A stretch of 34,362 nt of DNA, taken from Candidatus Thalassarchaeaceae archaeon. GTDB taxonomy: Archaea; Thermoplasmatota; Poseidoniia; Poseidoniales; Thalassarchaeaceae. The stretch spans positions 1 to 34,362 of the forward strand of contig JAJPRE010000002.1 of the NCBI GenBank assembly GCA_023700245.1, given 5' to 3'. The notes beneath the pieces are model-generated. The model did not search any database. It had not been told where the DNA came from and saw only the letters and a program-made list of their open reading frames with translations. Numbering within the stretch: position 1 is the first letter of the stretch; every line of letters begins with the position of its first letter. Positions 24,051 to 34,237 of the stretch are shown here, piece by piece. Both the position numbers and the translations under genes were made by a program.

Positions 24051-24485
24051 ATGGCAAGTAAGAAAGCAGGAAAGCAACGTCAGGAGCAACTTAAATCTCC
24101 ATTACATACAAAACGTAAGAGGATAAGGGCAAGATTGGTAAGTGAAGATCCAGAATTAATCTATGTTCGCACAGTAACTGTTAGGGTAGGAGACGAAGTA
24201 GAAATTCTTAGAGGTGACTTTAGTAATCCAAATAGCATTAAAGCAGAATCAAGGGGCAAAAGATTAGGTCAAGCTAGAGGAAGGGCAGGCATCAAATCTA
24301 AAGTAGTTGAAATAGATGCCAAAAATGATCGTGTATATGTCGAAGGAATGACACAAAACACTGCTGATGGTAAAGAAGAAGCAGTTCCAATAAGGCCATC
24401 CAATTTAATCGTAACAAAATTATATGAAGGAGATCCTTTAAGGATTAAGAGAATTACTGAAAGATCATTAACGGAGGGCGAATAA
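24051..24485 (+). CDS. rpl24: Ribosomal protein uL24
   Basis: An assembly-initiating large-subunit protein with a KOW motif. I chose the ATG at 24051 (MASKKAGKQRQEQL, 144 residues) because GAGGTG lies eight bases before it; the ATG at 24036, inside the uL14 stop, would add five residues and lacks such a site. The KOW region reads RTVTVRVGDEVEILRGDFSN and the core continues to GVRPSN-like IRPSNLIVTKLYEGDPLRIKRI. Confidence 0.93.
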   Translation: MASKKAGKQRQEQLKSPLHTKRKRIRARLVSEDPELIYVRTVTVRVGDEVEILRGDFSNPNSIKAESRGKRLGQARGRAGIKSKVVEIDAKNDRVYVEGMTQNTADGKEEAVPIRPSNLIVTKLYEGDPLRIKRITERSLTEGE

Positions 24486-24486
24486 A

Positions 24487-25182
24487 ATGAGTAGCAGCCA
24501 CATAAAGAGATTAATGATGCCTCGCAGTTGGCCTTTACCAAGGAAAACAAGTATATGGGTTCAAAAACCTAATCCTAGCGGTCATAGCATAGAAAATTGC
24601 ATGCCTCTTACCTTGATTCTCAGGGATGTCTTAGCAATTGCGCATACTAAACGTGAAGCAAAGAAGATTCTCCACTCTAGGAAAATATTAGTTGATGGAA
24701 GAATAGAAACCGATTCTGCAAGAGGTGTAGGATTAATGGATGTTTTAACGATTGATGGGATCAATTATCGTTGTATATTAGATACCAATGGAAAATTACG
24801 TTACCGAATCATTTCAGAAAAATCTGCTAAATCTAAGATATGCATGGTGACCGGAAAAACAACAATAAAGGGAGGAGTAACTCAACTTCACCTGCATGAT
24901 GGAAGGAATATTCTATTAGATTCAACGTCCCAATACAATACTGGGGACTCAATTGTAATTTCGCTACCAGAACAAAAAATTCTAACTCATCTACCTATGG
25001 AGAAAGATTCACTTGCATATTTAATTGGTGGAAATCACATTGGAGAAACTGCTAAAATAACTGATTTCTCTATCAAAAGATCTTCCAAACCAAATGAGAC
25101 TAGTTTTGATGATTTTCTTACAGTTTCTGAATATGTGTTCATTATTGGTAATGAATCAGATTTACCTCTGGAGGATGAATAA
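24487..25182 (+). CDS. rps4e: Ribosomal protein eS4
   Basis: A small-subunit protein found only in archaea and eukaryotes. It has 231 residues. The N-terminus HIKRLMMPRSWPLPRK is a family hallmark. An S4-type RNA-binding domain follows (TKREAKKILHSRKILVDGRIETDSARGVGLMDVL), then a central domain and a KOW-like segment (LIGGNHIGETAKITDF). It overlaps the uL5 start by one base. Confidence 0.96.
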   Translation: MSSSHIKRLMMPRSWPLPRKTSIWVQKPNPSGHSIENCMPLTLILRDVLAIAHTKREAKKILHSRKILVDGRIETDSARGVGLMDVLTIDGINYRCILDTNGKLRYRIISEKSAKSKICMVTGKTTIKGGVTQLHLHDGRNILLDSTSQYNTGDSIVISLPEQKILTHLPMEKDSLAYLIGGNHIGETAKITDFSIKRSSKPNETSFDDFLTVSEYVFIIGNESDLPLEDE

Positions 25183-25709
25183 TGTCTGAAGTAAAGAATC
25201 CTATGCTTGCGCCTAGGGCAAGTAAAGTTACAGTTAACATCGGTGTAGGCGAAGCTGGTCAAAGATTACAGTTAGCAGAAAAGGTATTAGAGATATTAAC
25301 AGGCCAAATACCGGTCAGAACCCTTTCAACACAAACTAATAGGGATTTAGGGACCCGTGAGGGTGCACCCATAGGATGCAAAGTAACAATACGTGGCGAA
25401 GATAAAATAAATTCTTTCCTGAAGGATGCTTTTTGGGTCAGAGAAAATACTCTGCCTGCATACAATTTTGATAATCAAGGAAATCTATCATTTGGAATTT
25501 CAGACTATACCGATTTCCCTGATCAAAAATATGATCCTGAAATCGGAATATTTGGAATGGATGTGAATATTTTATTGGAGCGACCAGGTCACAGAATTAA
25601 GCACCGTCGCCAACGAAGTTCAAAAGTATCGAATAGTCACCGTGTTTTTAGAGAAGAATCAAAAGCATGGTTTACTGAAAAGTTTGGATTATCAATAGTG
25701 GAGGAGTGA
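25182..25709 (+). CDS. rpl5: Ribosomal protein uL5
   Basis: A large-subunit protein that binds 5S rRNA and contacts P-site tRNA. It has 175 residues. Segments [33 protein letters not shown] and [19 protein letters not shown] are diagnostic, as are [29 protein letters not shown] and the [16 protein letters not shown] end. Confidence 0.97.
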   Translation: MSEVKNPMLAPRASKVTVNIGVGEAGQRLQLAEKVLEILTGQIPVRTLSTQTNRDLGTREGAPIGCKVTIRGEDKINSFLKDAFWVRENTLPAYNFDNQGNLSFGISDYTDFPDQKYDPEIGIFGMDVNILLERPGHRIKHRRQRSSKVSNSHRVFREESKAWFTEKFGLSIVEE

Positions 25710-25713
25710 TTTT

Positions 25714-25866
25714 ATGGCAAGAGATCACGGAGAAGAAATAGGCAGAACAAATGGCTGCCGCAGATGCGGCCGCCGCCGTGGACTTATTCGCCGACATGGA
25801 TTACACCTGTGTCGTCAATGTTTTCGCGATGTAGCAACAAATATAGGATTTAAGAAATATTCATGA
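25714..25866 (+). CDS. rps14: Ribosomal protein uS14, zinc-binding type
   Basis: A 50-residue small-subunit head protein, small enough to be missed by gene finders. It starts at the ATG at 25714 after GGAGTGAT and reads [20 protein letters not shown], and so on to the end IGFKKYS. Four cysteines (15, 18, 33, 36) in CRRCG and CRQC form the zinc knuckle of the short, zinc-type uS14. It lies in the standard place between uL5 and uS8. Confidence 0.96.
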   Translation: MARDHGEEIGRTNGCRRCGRRRGLIRRHGLHLCRQCFRDVATNIGFKKYS

Positions 25867-25878
25867 GGTGATGTAAGA

Positions 25879-26268
25879 ATGCAATTTGACCCCCTAAGTG
25901 ACGCTTTTACGCGTATATACAATGCAGAGCAAGCAGGCCATTATGAGGTATCTGTTAATCCCGCCAGTAAACTATTAGATAGCATGTTATCTATTATGCA
26001 AAAATCAGGATATATTGGAGAATATGAGCTAATTGAAAATGGAAGAGGCGGTGGTTTCCGAATAGAATTAATTGGAGCAATCAATCGATGCGGAGTTATC
26101 AAACCTAGATATTCTGTTCAAAGATTAGATTATGATAAGTGGGAATCAAGATACTTGCCTGCAAGAGATTTTGGATTACTTATTATGACTACAAATCAAG
26201 GAATTATGAATCATTATGATGCAAAGAAGGAGAGAGTCGGCGGGCGTTTACTCGCTTACATCTATTAG
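25879..26268 (+). CDS. rps8: Ribosomal protein uS8
   Basis: A primary 16S rRNA-binding protein. It has 129 residues of normal length. Recognisable: DPLSDAFTRIYNAEQAGHYEV at the start and KPRYSVQRLDYDKWESRYLPARDFGLLIMTTNQGIMNHYDAKKERVGGRLLAYIY at the end, including the RNA-contacting GLLIMTTNQGIM turn. AGGTGATG precedes the ATG. Confidence 0.96.
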   Translation: MQFDPLSDAFTRIYNAEQAGHYEVSVNPASKLLDSMLSIMQKSGYIGEYELIENGRGGGFRIELIGAINRCGVIKPRYSVQRLDYDKWESRYLPARDFGLLIMTTNQGIMNHYDAKKERVGGRLLAYIY

Positions 26269-26279
26269 GAGGAATAATA

Positions 26280-26831
26280 ATGGTAACAATTGATCATATC
26301 TCACATAAAATATCATTGATAGGTGGAGTAAAAGCTACTATGGCTAATTCTATGCTGTCTATTTCCAAAGGAAGCAATTCTCTTTCTAGGGAATTCATAC
26401 ACACTAAAATTGAAATAAGAATTTCAGATGATGAGGTAATCGTATTCTGTAATTTACCCAGAAGGTCTGAAAAAGCATTATCTGGTACTTGGGCCGCTCA
26501 CATCAAAAATATGGTTAATGGAGTAGATACAGGTTTCGAGTACCATCTAAAAGCTGTATACAGCCATTTCCCAATGACGTTAAAGGTCTCAGGGAATAAA
26601 ATGACTGTGAATAACTTATTTGGTGAAAAGGTGCCCAGGGTCGCTAAACTGCCATGGTCACCGTCAGACGTGGAAGTTAAAATTTCAAATAAAACAGATG
26701 TAGTAGTTAAGGGGATAGACAAAGAAAAAGTTGGCCAGACTGCAGCAAATATCGAAAGATCATGCAGAATCAAGAACAGAGATAGAAGAGTGTTCCAAGA
26801 CGGAATATATATAACTTCTAAGGGTGCATAA
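26280..26831 (+). CDS. rpl6: Ribosomal protein uL6
   Basis: A large-subunit protein near the factor-binding site. It has 183 residues, made of two similar half-domains. Diagnostic segments are HIKNMVNGVDTGFEYHLKAVYSHFPMTLKV in the middle and KEKVGQTAANIERSCRIKNRDRRVFQDGIYI at the C-terminus. It is preceded by AGGAGGAATAA. Confidence 0.96.
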   Translation: MVTIDHISHKISLIGGVKATMANSMLSISKGSNSLSREFIHTKIEIRISDDEVIVFCNLPRRSEKALSGTWAAHIKNMVNGVDTGFEYHLKAVYSHFPMTLKVSGNKMTVNNLFGEKVPRVAKLPWSPSDVEVKISNKTDVVVKGIDKEKVGQTAANIERSCRIKNRDRRVFQDGIYITSKGA

Positions 26832-26844
26832 GGAGGATTTAAGA

Positions 26845-27564
26845 ATGGAATATGATAACATGACTGTCGCACAGTTGAAAGACTTACTGCGTGAAAATAA
26901 TCTACCTGTATCGGGAAAAAAATCTGATTTAATTAATCGATTATCTGAAATTAATTCTAATATTGATTCTAATGAAAATCCGACATCTGATGAAATTACT
27001 AATGAGGATACCAATGAAAATTCTACGGATGCCGTTACTCCTGACTCCGATAGCGATGAAGAAAATGATGATAAGTCCGAAGATTTCTTTGAAGAAGATG
27101 ATAACTTCTATGAAGACTTTGACGGAGTTCATACTGCTAGGCAAAAACCTGTTTTGGATGACGATACTAAAACAAATTTAAAAATTAGATCCATGCAAAA
27201 GAAAAAACAACCTGCTTTCCGTCGTCAAGAATGGTTCAGATACAAGAGATTATCACATTCTGGCTGGAGAAAACCAAAAGGATACCAATCAAAGCAACGT
27301 CTTAATATGAAGTATAGGTCTCCTATGGCAAGAATTGGTTTTGGTAAGATAGCAGCTGTTCGCGGTCTTCATTCATCAGGATTTGAAGAAGTTTTGGTAC
27401 ATCAAATTGGAGATATGGATTCATTAAATCCTGAATTACAAGCTATCAGAATAGGCTCTACGGTAGGAAATAGAAAACGTATGGCCATTCACGCACGCGC
27501 AGATGACCTTGGAGTTAGGATCTTAAATCGACGCAACATTAGTCCCCGAGGTGATCTTCAATGA
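26845..27564 (+). CDS. rpl32e: Ribosomal protein eL32 with N-terminal SAP domain and acidic linker
   Basis: An archaeal/eukaryal large-subunit protein carrying an extra domain. The ATG at 26845 follows AAGGAGGATTTAAGA and gives 239 residues. Residues 6-36 (MTVAQLKDLLRENNLPVSGK, then KSDLINRLSE) match the SAP helix-turn-helix motif known from DNA- or RNA-binding proteins. Residues 37-100 form a linker very rich in Asp, Glu, Asn and Ser. From about 115 the normal eL32 body follows: RRQEWFRYKRL, WRKPKGYQSKQRL, MARIGFG, RGLHSSGFEEVLVH, and RIGSTVGNRKRMAIHARADDLGVRILN. Haloarchaeal eL32 also has an extra N-terminal region with a different nucleic-acid-binding fold. The frame is continuous, and the end overlaps eL19. 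Confidence 0.93.
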   Translation: MEYDNMTVAQLKDLLRENNLPVSGKKSDLINRLSEINSNIDSNENPTSDEITNEDTNENSTDAVTPDSDSDEENDDKSEDFFEEDDNFYEDFDGVHTARQKPVLDDDTKTNLKIRSMQKKKQPAFRRQEWFRYKRLSHSGWRKPKGYQSKQRLNMKYRSPMARIGFGKIAAVRGLHSSGFEEVLVHQIGDMDSLNPELQAIRIGSTVGNRKRMAIHARADDLGVRILNRRNISPRGDLQ

Positions 27565-28037
27565 TGGTTACTAATCAAAAGAGAATGGCTGCTGATATTC
27601 TATCTAAAAAAGAAGGTAGAATTGTAGGGATTCATCGCGTTTGGATTCATCCAGATTACCTTGATGAAGTTACTAGTGCAGTACAAAAAGATGATGTTAG
27701 GCAATTAATCGAAGATGGAATAATTAAAGCAAAACCAATAGTCGGAATTAGTCGATCTAGAGCGCGTAAAGTTGCTGGTCAAAAGGCAAAGGGTAGGCGT
27801 AAAGGCCAAGGATCTAGAAAAGGTACAGCAAATGCTAGGGCACCAAAGAAAGAGCGTTGGATGCGGATTATCCGATCTCAAAGAAGGGTACTCAAAGAAT
27901 TTAGAGAAGATGATACTATTACAGCCTCAAAATATAGATATTATTATCGCAAAGCCAAAGGTGGATCTTATCGCTCAATTGCTGATATGAAAAGGAACAT
28001 GGAACTAGATGGAATTTCATTTGGAGGTGAACAATAA
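27561..28037 (+). CDS. rpl19e: Ribosomal protein eL19
   Basis: A large-subunit protein of archaea and eukaryotes. It has 158 residues. Recognisable: QKRMAADILSKKEGRIVGIHRVWIHPDYLDE, RSRARKVAGQKAKGRRKGQGSRKGTANARAPKKERWM and the C-terminal helix LKEFREDDTITASKYRYYYRKAKGGSYRSIADMKRNM. Two adjacent ATGs (27561 and 27564) are possible starts, right after GAGGTGATCTTCA. It overlaps both neighbours by a few bases. Confidence 0.96.
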   Translation: MMVTNQKRMAADILSKKEGRIVGIHRVWIHPDYLDEVTSAVQKDDVRQLIEDGIIKAKPIVGISRSRARKVAGQKAKGRRKGQGSRKGTANARAPKKERWMRIIRSQRRVLKEFREDDTITASKYRYYYRKAKGGSYRSIADMKRNMELDGISFGGEQ

Positions 28038-28552
28038 TGGCACATGGTAAGAATCAAAGATTAAGATTCAAGAGACGTCGAAATGGTCAGACTGATTATA
28101 GGAGGAGAATGAAACTATTACGTGGTAATGTCCTCAGGGCCGTCGTTCGTGTTTCCAATACCCAGGTTACATGTCAATTAGTAGAATTTGGAACCGGTGG
28201 GGACAAAATAATTTCTTCTGTGACTGGTCAAAATTTAGTGGACAATTATAAATGGCCATCAGAGGCATCGAGAAAATCCATTCCTGCTACATACTTAGTT
28301 GGACTGGCACTAGCAAAGAACGCATTATCTGCTGGACACACAGAAGCAATTTTGGACATCGGTTTAGCTGCTTCTTCACCTGGTAGCAGAGTATTTGCAG
28401 CGCTAAAGGGGATGATAGATGGTGGCCTTGAAATTCCACATGGTGACTCAGTTCTCCCACATGAAGATAGAATAAATGGGGCACACATTGACGAGTCATT
28501 AGCAAAATCTGTAAAGGCCACTAAGAAGGCCATAGAGGGGGCAAATAAATGA
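28037..28552 (+). CDS. rpl18: Ribosomal protein uL18
   Basis: A large-subunit protein that binds 5S rRNA with uL5. It has 171 residues. Recognisable: [21 protein letters not shown] near the start, [25 protein letters not shown], the helix [25 protein letters not shown] and [36 protein letters not shown]. The ATG overlaps the eL19 stop codon. Confidence 0.96.
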   Translation: MAHGKNQRLRFKRRRNGQTDYRRRMKLLRGNVLRAVVRVSNTQVTCQLVEFGTGGDKIISSVTGQNLVDNYKWPSEASRKSIPATYLVGLALAKNALSAGHTEAILDIGLAASSPGSRVFAALKGMIDGGLEIPHGDSVLPHEDRINGAHIDESLAKSVKATKKAIEGANK

Positions 28553-29319
28553 GCGAAGAAACCGAAGAAATTATTGAAAAGGTAGTAGTATTAGCCCCTG
28601 GACTAACTATGGCATTATATCCTCAAGAATCCGAAGAGCCTGTGCAAAGGCGTCGTGGACCCGATCCATTAGCAGGATTGAGGACATGGGTCCCTAGGAC
28701 GAGATTAGGTAAAATGGTTAGAGAGGGGCAAATTCTAACATACGAAGAGGCAATTGAAACTGGCTTTCCTATCCGTGAAGTTGAAATCGTTGATGCATTA
28801 CTTCCGGATTTAACTGATGATGTTCTAGGCGTAAATATGATTCAAAGAATGACCGATTCTGGTCGCCGTGTAAGATTTAACGTACTTTGTGTTGTTGGTA
28901 ATAGTGATGGATATGTCGGATTAGCGGTTTGTAAAGGTAAAGAAGTTTCTAGTACTATAAAGAAAGCAATAGATGCCGCTAAATTAAATCTCATACCAGT
29001 TATGAGAGGAAATGGATCTTGGGAATCATCCGAAGGTCCTGGTAACAGTGTTCCATTCAAAGTAACAGGTAGATCAGGTTCTACTAGGATAACTCTTCTA
29101 CCTGCACCATCAGGTAAAGGATTGGTAATTGGCGATTATGGTAGAAGGGTATTGTCCCTCGCTGGAGTTACCGATGTTTGGTCTCGTTCAAAGGGTCAAA
29201 CACGTTCCACGATCAATTTTGCCAAAGCTACTTACAATGCGCTAATTGAACTAAATAAAACTAGGATTACAGATTCTGACAGAAATCGTTTACATATGAA
29301 ATCTGGGAGGGAACTCTAA
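28549..29319 (+). CDS. rps5: Ribosomal protein uS5
   Basis: A small-subunit protein important for decoding accuracy. It has 256 residues, longer than the ~215 usual in archaea, because of an N-terminal extension up to [29 protein letters not shown]. The core shows [72 protein letters not shown] and the C-terminal [26 protein letters not shown]. The start overlaps the uL18 stop by 4 bases. Confidence 0.96.
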   Translation: MSEETEEIIEKVVVLAPGLTMALYPQESEEPVQRRRGPDPLAGLRTWVPRTRLGKMVREGQILTYEEAIETGFPIREVEIVDALLPDLTDDVLGVNMIQRMTDSGRRVRFNVLCVVGNSDGYVGLAVCKGKEVSSTIKKAIDAAKLNLIPVMRGNGSWESSEGPGNSVPFKVTGRSGSTRITLLPAPSGKGLVIGDYGRRVLSLAGVTDVWSRSKGQTRSTINFAKATYNALIELNKTRITDSDRNRLHMKSGREL

Positions 29320-29789
29320 TGGCTTTTTTAGTTATTAGGGCTAGAAGTGACCGAGGAGTTACTGTAAAGATTAGAGATACAATGGGGATGTTAAATCTTA
29401 CAAAAGTTAATCACGCAACAATTGTTCCTAATGCACCAACATATGAGGGTATGCTAAACAAATCTAAAGATTATATTACTTGGGGTGAAATTGATTCTGA
29501 CATGATTAGTAATCTTTTGAAAGAAAGAGGCAGAATGGTTGGCGATAAACCTGTCAACGACTCTGTAATTAATGATAATAGCAAATTTTCATCTATTGAC
29601 GAATTTTCAAAAGCGATTGTGGCTGGAAATGCCACGCTAAAAGATGTTGATGGGCTAAAGCCAGTTCTAAGGCTACACCCTCCAAGAGGCTCAAAAGGTT
29701 GGGGCGGAATAAAAAGAAGTTATACGGTCGGCGGAGCATTAGGGTTCCGCGGGGAAGCTATCAGAGATTTAGTATCTAGAATGATGTAA
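29319..29789 (+). CDS. rpl30: Ribosomal protein uL30
   Basis: A large-subunit protein of 156 residues in the long archaeal form. It has FLVIRARSDRGVTVKIRDTMGMLNLTKVNHATIVPNAPTYEGMLNKSKDYITWGEID at the start and the archaeal C-terminal block LKPVLRLHPPRGSKGWGGIKRSYTVGGALGFRG. The ATG overlaps the uS5 stop. Confidence 0.95.
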   Translation: MAFLVIRARSDRGVTVKIRDTMGMLNLTKVNHATIVPNAPTYEGMLNKSKDYITWGEIDSDMISNLLKERGRMVGDKPVNDSVINDNSKFSSIDEFSKAIVAGNATLKDVDGLKPVLRLHPPRGSKGWGGIKRSYTVGGALGFRGEAIRDLVSRMM

Positions 29790-29800
29790 GAAGTGATAAT

Positions 29801-30193
29801 ATGGTTTCAAGAACAAATAAATTTCGTGGAAGTAGATACCACGGTAGAGGAAAAAAAGCAGGTCGTGGAGCAGGTAAAAGAGGTGGAAGAGGTAATGCTG
29901 GAATCAATAAGCACCGTTTATTGACAAGGCTAAAATATATGCCTGGCCACTGGGGAATGTATGGATTTAATCGCCATCCAAGTTTAATAAAAGTTAATGT
30001 TTCTATTAATCTTCAAGAAGTTCAAGATCGTGCTGAAGGAGATTCAATTGATCTCTCTTCTATGGGATATGACAAATTATTGGGGAAAGGAAGAATAGAA
30101 CGACCAATTAATATTACAGTATCTAAGGCAAGCGCTACGGCTATCTCAAAAGTTGAAGCTGCTGGTGGTTCAGTAATTATTAATGAAGAGTAA
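29801..30193 (+). CDS. rpl15: Ribosomal protein uL15
   Basis: A large-subunit assembly protein of 130 residues, on the short side of the archaeal range. The N-terminus is Gly/Arg-rich (KFRGSRYHGRGKKAGRGAGKRGGRGNAG), as usual, followed by MPGHWGMYGFNRHPSL and the domain ending VSKASATAISKVEAAGGSVIIN. GAAGTGATAAT precedes the ATG. It lies just before secY, its normal neighbour. Confidence 0.95.
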   Translation: MVSRTNKFRGSRYHGRGKKAGRGAGKRGGRGNAGINKHRLLTRLKYMPGHWGMYGFNRHPSLIKVNVSINLQEVQDRAEGDSIDLSSMGYDKLLGKGRIERPINITVSKASATAISKVEAAGGSVIINEE

Positions 30194-30215
30194 AAATAAA
30201 GGAGTGTAATGTATT

Positions 30216-32138
30216 ATGGTAAATCGAAGGCCCAATGTTATCGGTCTTGTTATTATGTCAACCATTTATTGGGGTGCATTATACTACTGGCTAAGATTTG
30301 ATTTATCTTCTAACGTTGCCGAAGTTCAAACTGAAGCATTATTATTGTTCAGTCTTTCTATTCCTTATGTTGCATTCGTTATGTGGGGTGCTATGAAGGA
30401 TTTACCTGAAGGAATATCTAATATCCCTTATATCGGTAAATACTTTAAAGCATTTATTTGGATAATTATTCTGGGGATATTCGCATATTGGGCATGGCGA
30501 GATAGTAGCCTAGTTGGCTACCTGTTTGTTGCTATAGCATTACTTGGGTTAGCAGTAGGCTTAGCACTCGCTTGTCTTTTGTACACTGGCGAAGAAGCAA
30601 GCAGATTATATGGTCTAAAGAGATTAGTCGACGTATATCCAAGTATAACTAAACCAGAAGGACATGTTAGATTTAATCAAAAATTATGGACTACAACCCT
30701 AGTTCTAATAATATATTTCGGAATGACAAATGTTATGATTTATGGACTTTCTGATACTACATTAGATATTTTTTCTTCATTTAGATCAATAATGGCTGGA
30801 GCATCTGGCTCTATAATGCATTTAGGAATTGGACCCATAGTTACTGGTTCAATTATAATGCAATTGTTCTCTGGGGCAAAAATAATTCAACTGGATTTAC
30901 AGGATTCTGCTGATAAACAATTGTATCAGGGAGTACAAAAAATATTAGTATTGATAATGATACCAATTGAAGCAATTCCGCAAGTATATGGATTCTTGGA
31001 TCCTTCAGAGACTGTAATATTAGATTATGGCGTGGGCTGGGCAAATACATTAATTGTATCCCAATTATTCATTGGATCGCTTCTTGTATTCCTTCTCGAT
31101 GAATTAGTAAGCAAGTGGGGTATAGGAAGCGGAATTTCATTATTCATTGCTGCAGGAGTAGCTCAATCTACATTTGTAGGCACACTTTCCCCATTGCCGA
31201 CAATTGAAGGAGCATCTCTATCAATAGATAATCCTCCTTCGGGTACTCTTCCTATGATTTTCTATGTCTTAAGGACCGCATCCAATCAACAATTAGTGGC
31301 AGATAACGGGTTTGAACTAATGTTACTAAATCATGCCAATCCTATTGCCGCTTTAGTTTCATCAATAATTGTATTCATAGTAGTGGGATATGCAGAATCA
31401 AGTAAATTAGAATTGCCACTGACACATGGTAAAGTAAGAGGGCATAGAGGCCAATATCCAATAAGACTAGTTTACGCAAGCAATATTCCAGTGATACTTA
31501 TGGCTGCATTATTGGCCAATGTAAATATGTTCACGCTATTATTCTGGAGCCATCCCGTTTTACGTACAACTCCTATAATTGGTAAGGATGGATGGGGAAG
31601 CAAGGCCGAATGGTTCGGTGCGTACAAACCAGGTGCGACTACTCCTCATGATGGATTCGCATGGTATGCCTCCATGGTAAATGGGGTGGGCGACTGGCTC
31701 ATGCCTCTACTCAATCAAACCGGGGATGTTTATGGCCACAGTTTAACTGAAATTATGCTCCACGTCTTTATCTACGTATTCTTTATGACAGCCGGTTCTA
31801 CTGTATTCGCTAAATTTTGGATCGAGACTACAAATATGGGGGCAAAAGATGTTGCAAAGCAAATAGAAAGAACTGGAATGCAGATCCCTGGCTTCCGAAA
31901 GAATCCAGTTGTACTGGAGAGAATCTTAGAGAGATATATCCCACCAGTTACTTTGTTCTCCGGCGCCTTCGTAGGACTTCTGGCTTCGGGTGCCGATCTG
32001 CTAGGGACAGTGGGTAACGCGACGGGTACAGGGCTTCTATTGGCAGTTGGAATAATACTAAGGACATACGAACAGATTCAAAAGGAGCAAGCTATGGAAA
32101 TGCATCCTGTATTAAGAGAATTCTTTGGCGCTGACTAA
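30216..32138 (+). CDS. secY: Preprotein translocase SecY with extra N-terminal four-helix domain
   Basis: The pore of the Sec translocon. It has 640 residues; typical archaeal SecY has about 430-490. The canonical protein begins near residue 138 with VDVYPSITKPEGHVRFNQKLW. Before it lie four hydrophobic segments (about 8-27, 41-59, 77-95, 100-122) that are not part of standard SecY. The core has GIGPIVTGSIIMQLFSGAK, GIGSGISLFIAAGV, GHRGQYPIRLVYASNIPVIL, and the end SGADLLGTVGNATGTGLLLAVGIILRTYEQI. A loop of about 70 residues (450-510) between two late helices is also longer than in methanogens. GGAG lies 14-17 bases before the start. It is the last gene of the operon; adenylate kinase, common next in other archaea, is absent. 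Confidence 0.95.
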   Translation: MVNRRPNVIGLVIMSTIYWGALYYWLRFDLSSNVAEVQTEALLLFSLSIPYVAFVMWGAMKDLPEGISNIPYIGKYFKAFIWIIILGIFAYWAWRDSSLVGYLFVAIALLGLAVGLALACLLYTGEEASRLYGLKRLVDVYPSITKPEGHVRFNQKLWTTTLVLIIYFGMTNVMIYGLSDTTLDIFSSFRSIMAGASGSIMHLGIGPIVTGSIIMQLFSGAKIIQLDLQDSADKQLYQGVQKILVLIMIPIEAIPQVYGFLDPSETVILDYGVGWANTLIVSQLFIGSLLVFLLDELVSKWGIGSGISLFIAAGVAQSTFVGTLSPLPTIEGASLSIDNPPSGTLPMIFYVLRTASNQQLVADNGFELMLLNHANPIAALVSSIIVFIVVGYAESSKLELPLTHGKVRGHRGQYPIRLVYASNIPVILMAALLANVNMFTLLFWSHPVLRTTPIIGKDGWGSKAEWFGAYKPGATTPHDGFAWYASMVNGVGDWLMPLLNQTGDVYGHSLTEIMLHVFIYVFFMTAGSTVFAKFWIETTNMGAKDVAKQIERTGMQIPGFRKNPVVLERILERYIPPVTLFSGAFVGLLASGADLLGTVGNATGTGLLLAVGIILRTYEQIQKEQAMEMHPVLREFFGAD

Positions 32139-32578
32139 TCTTACTCTACTGTCTAAGTTGTATCAATCCTCATTTTTAATGTATTTATGTGCCTAACTGA
32201 CATGCGTGTTTTCATCCATTTTCGCATGATTGCTAGCAAACTCACAATCAATTTAACTAGTCATATTCATAAACTAAAGTCAGCCCGTCGGGCCGTTGCG
32301 TCACACTGGCGTTGAAGATTGAGTGCCTCGGTACTATGATTTCTTCATTCAAGTGAGATGCAGCCGAGGAAGTGCGGCCACGAACTTAGTTCGTGGTTGA
32401 GGAGGTTAACCACAATTATGACTTGACTCCTGAAATAGGGAGTGCAAGACAAAGCAGATTATTTTTCATTCAATTCAAAATGATGGTGATTCTGCGCCAA
32501 TAACCAATAAGTGACAACTTTAGTGACCATTAATAAACACAAACTTCCGAAAGGATCAGTGATTTTGCTTCACGCGAA
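32139..32578 (+). promoter_or_regulatory. Intergenic region: end of the ribosomal operon and promoter/leader of 16S rRNA
   Basis: No protein gene is seen in these 440 bases. A T-rich stretch after secY (around 32170-32185) could end the operon transcript. An AT-rich TATA-like element at about 32264-32275 would start the rRNA precursor near 32300. The leader is structured. CCTCGG (32326-32331) can pair with CCGAGG (32364-32369). CCACGAACT (32378-32386) is an inverted repeat of AGTTCGTGG (32388-32396). TGAGGAGGTTAA (32398-32409) is the exact complement of TTAACCTCCTCA (34111-34122) behind the 16S gene, so a processing stem is likely. Nothing resembling SRP RNA or RNase P RNA was recognised. Confidence 0.6.
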
Positions 32579-34049
<1,471 letters not shown>

Positions 34050-34067
34050 AAGAAAACTCGGAAAACC

Positions 34068-34099
34068 GGGAGGCGGGGCGTTTATTCGCCCCGTCTTCC
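34068..34099 (+). terminator. GC-rich hairpin behind 16S rRNA
   Basis: The stem GGGAGGCGGGGCG (34068-34080) pairs with CGCCCCGTCTTCC (34087-34099) over 13 base pairs, with two or three G-T wobbles, around the loop TTTATT. It stands 18 bases after the 16S end and before an AT-rich stretch. It could be a transcript end or a processing element of the 16S precursor; both fit. No strong T-run follows directly. Confidence 0.5.
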
Positions 34100-34205
34100 A
34101 ACCTTTCCATTTAACCTCCTCACTAATTTACTCAAACCTATTAATTTATTCTTCTATTTGAAAAATATGCGATTTAATGTACTATTTTATTGTTTTTAAT
34201 AAGAA

Positions 34206-34215
34206 CATATATACC
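34206..34215 (+). promoter_or_regulatory. Probable TATA box of the lipoprotein gene
   Basis: CATATATACC lies 23-32 bases before the ATG at 34238 with no ribosome-binding site in between, which suggests a leaderless mRNA. Confidence 0.45.
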
Positions 34216-34237
34216 ACGACTATATCGTAGCGTGAAC

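Noticed and set aside
32139-32578. A possible SRP RNA or RNase P RNA in the 16S leader (GAGGAAGTGC resembles part of an RNase P core)
   Set aside because: The region is too short, lacks the other conserved parts, and has no SRP domain IV motif.
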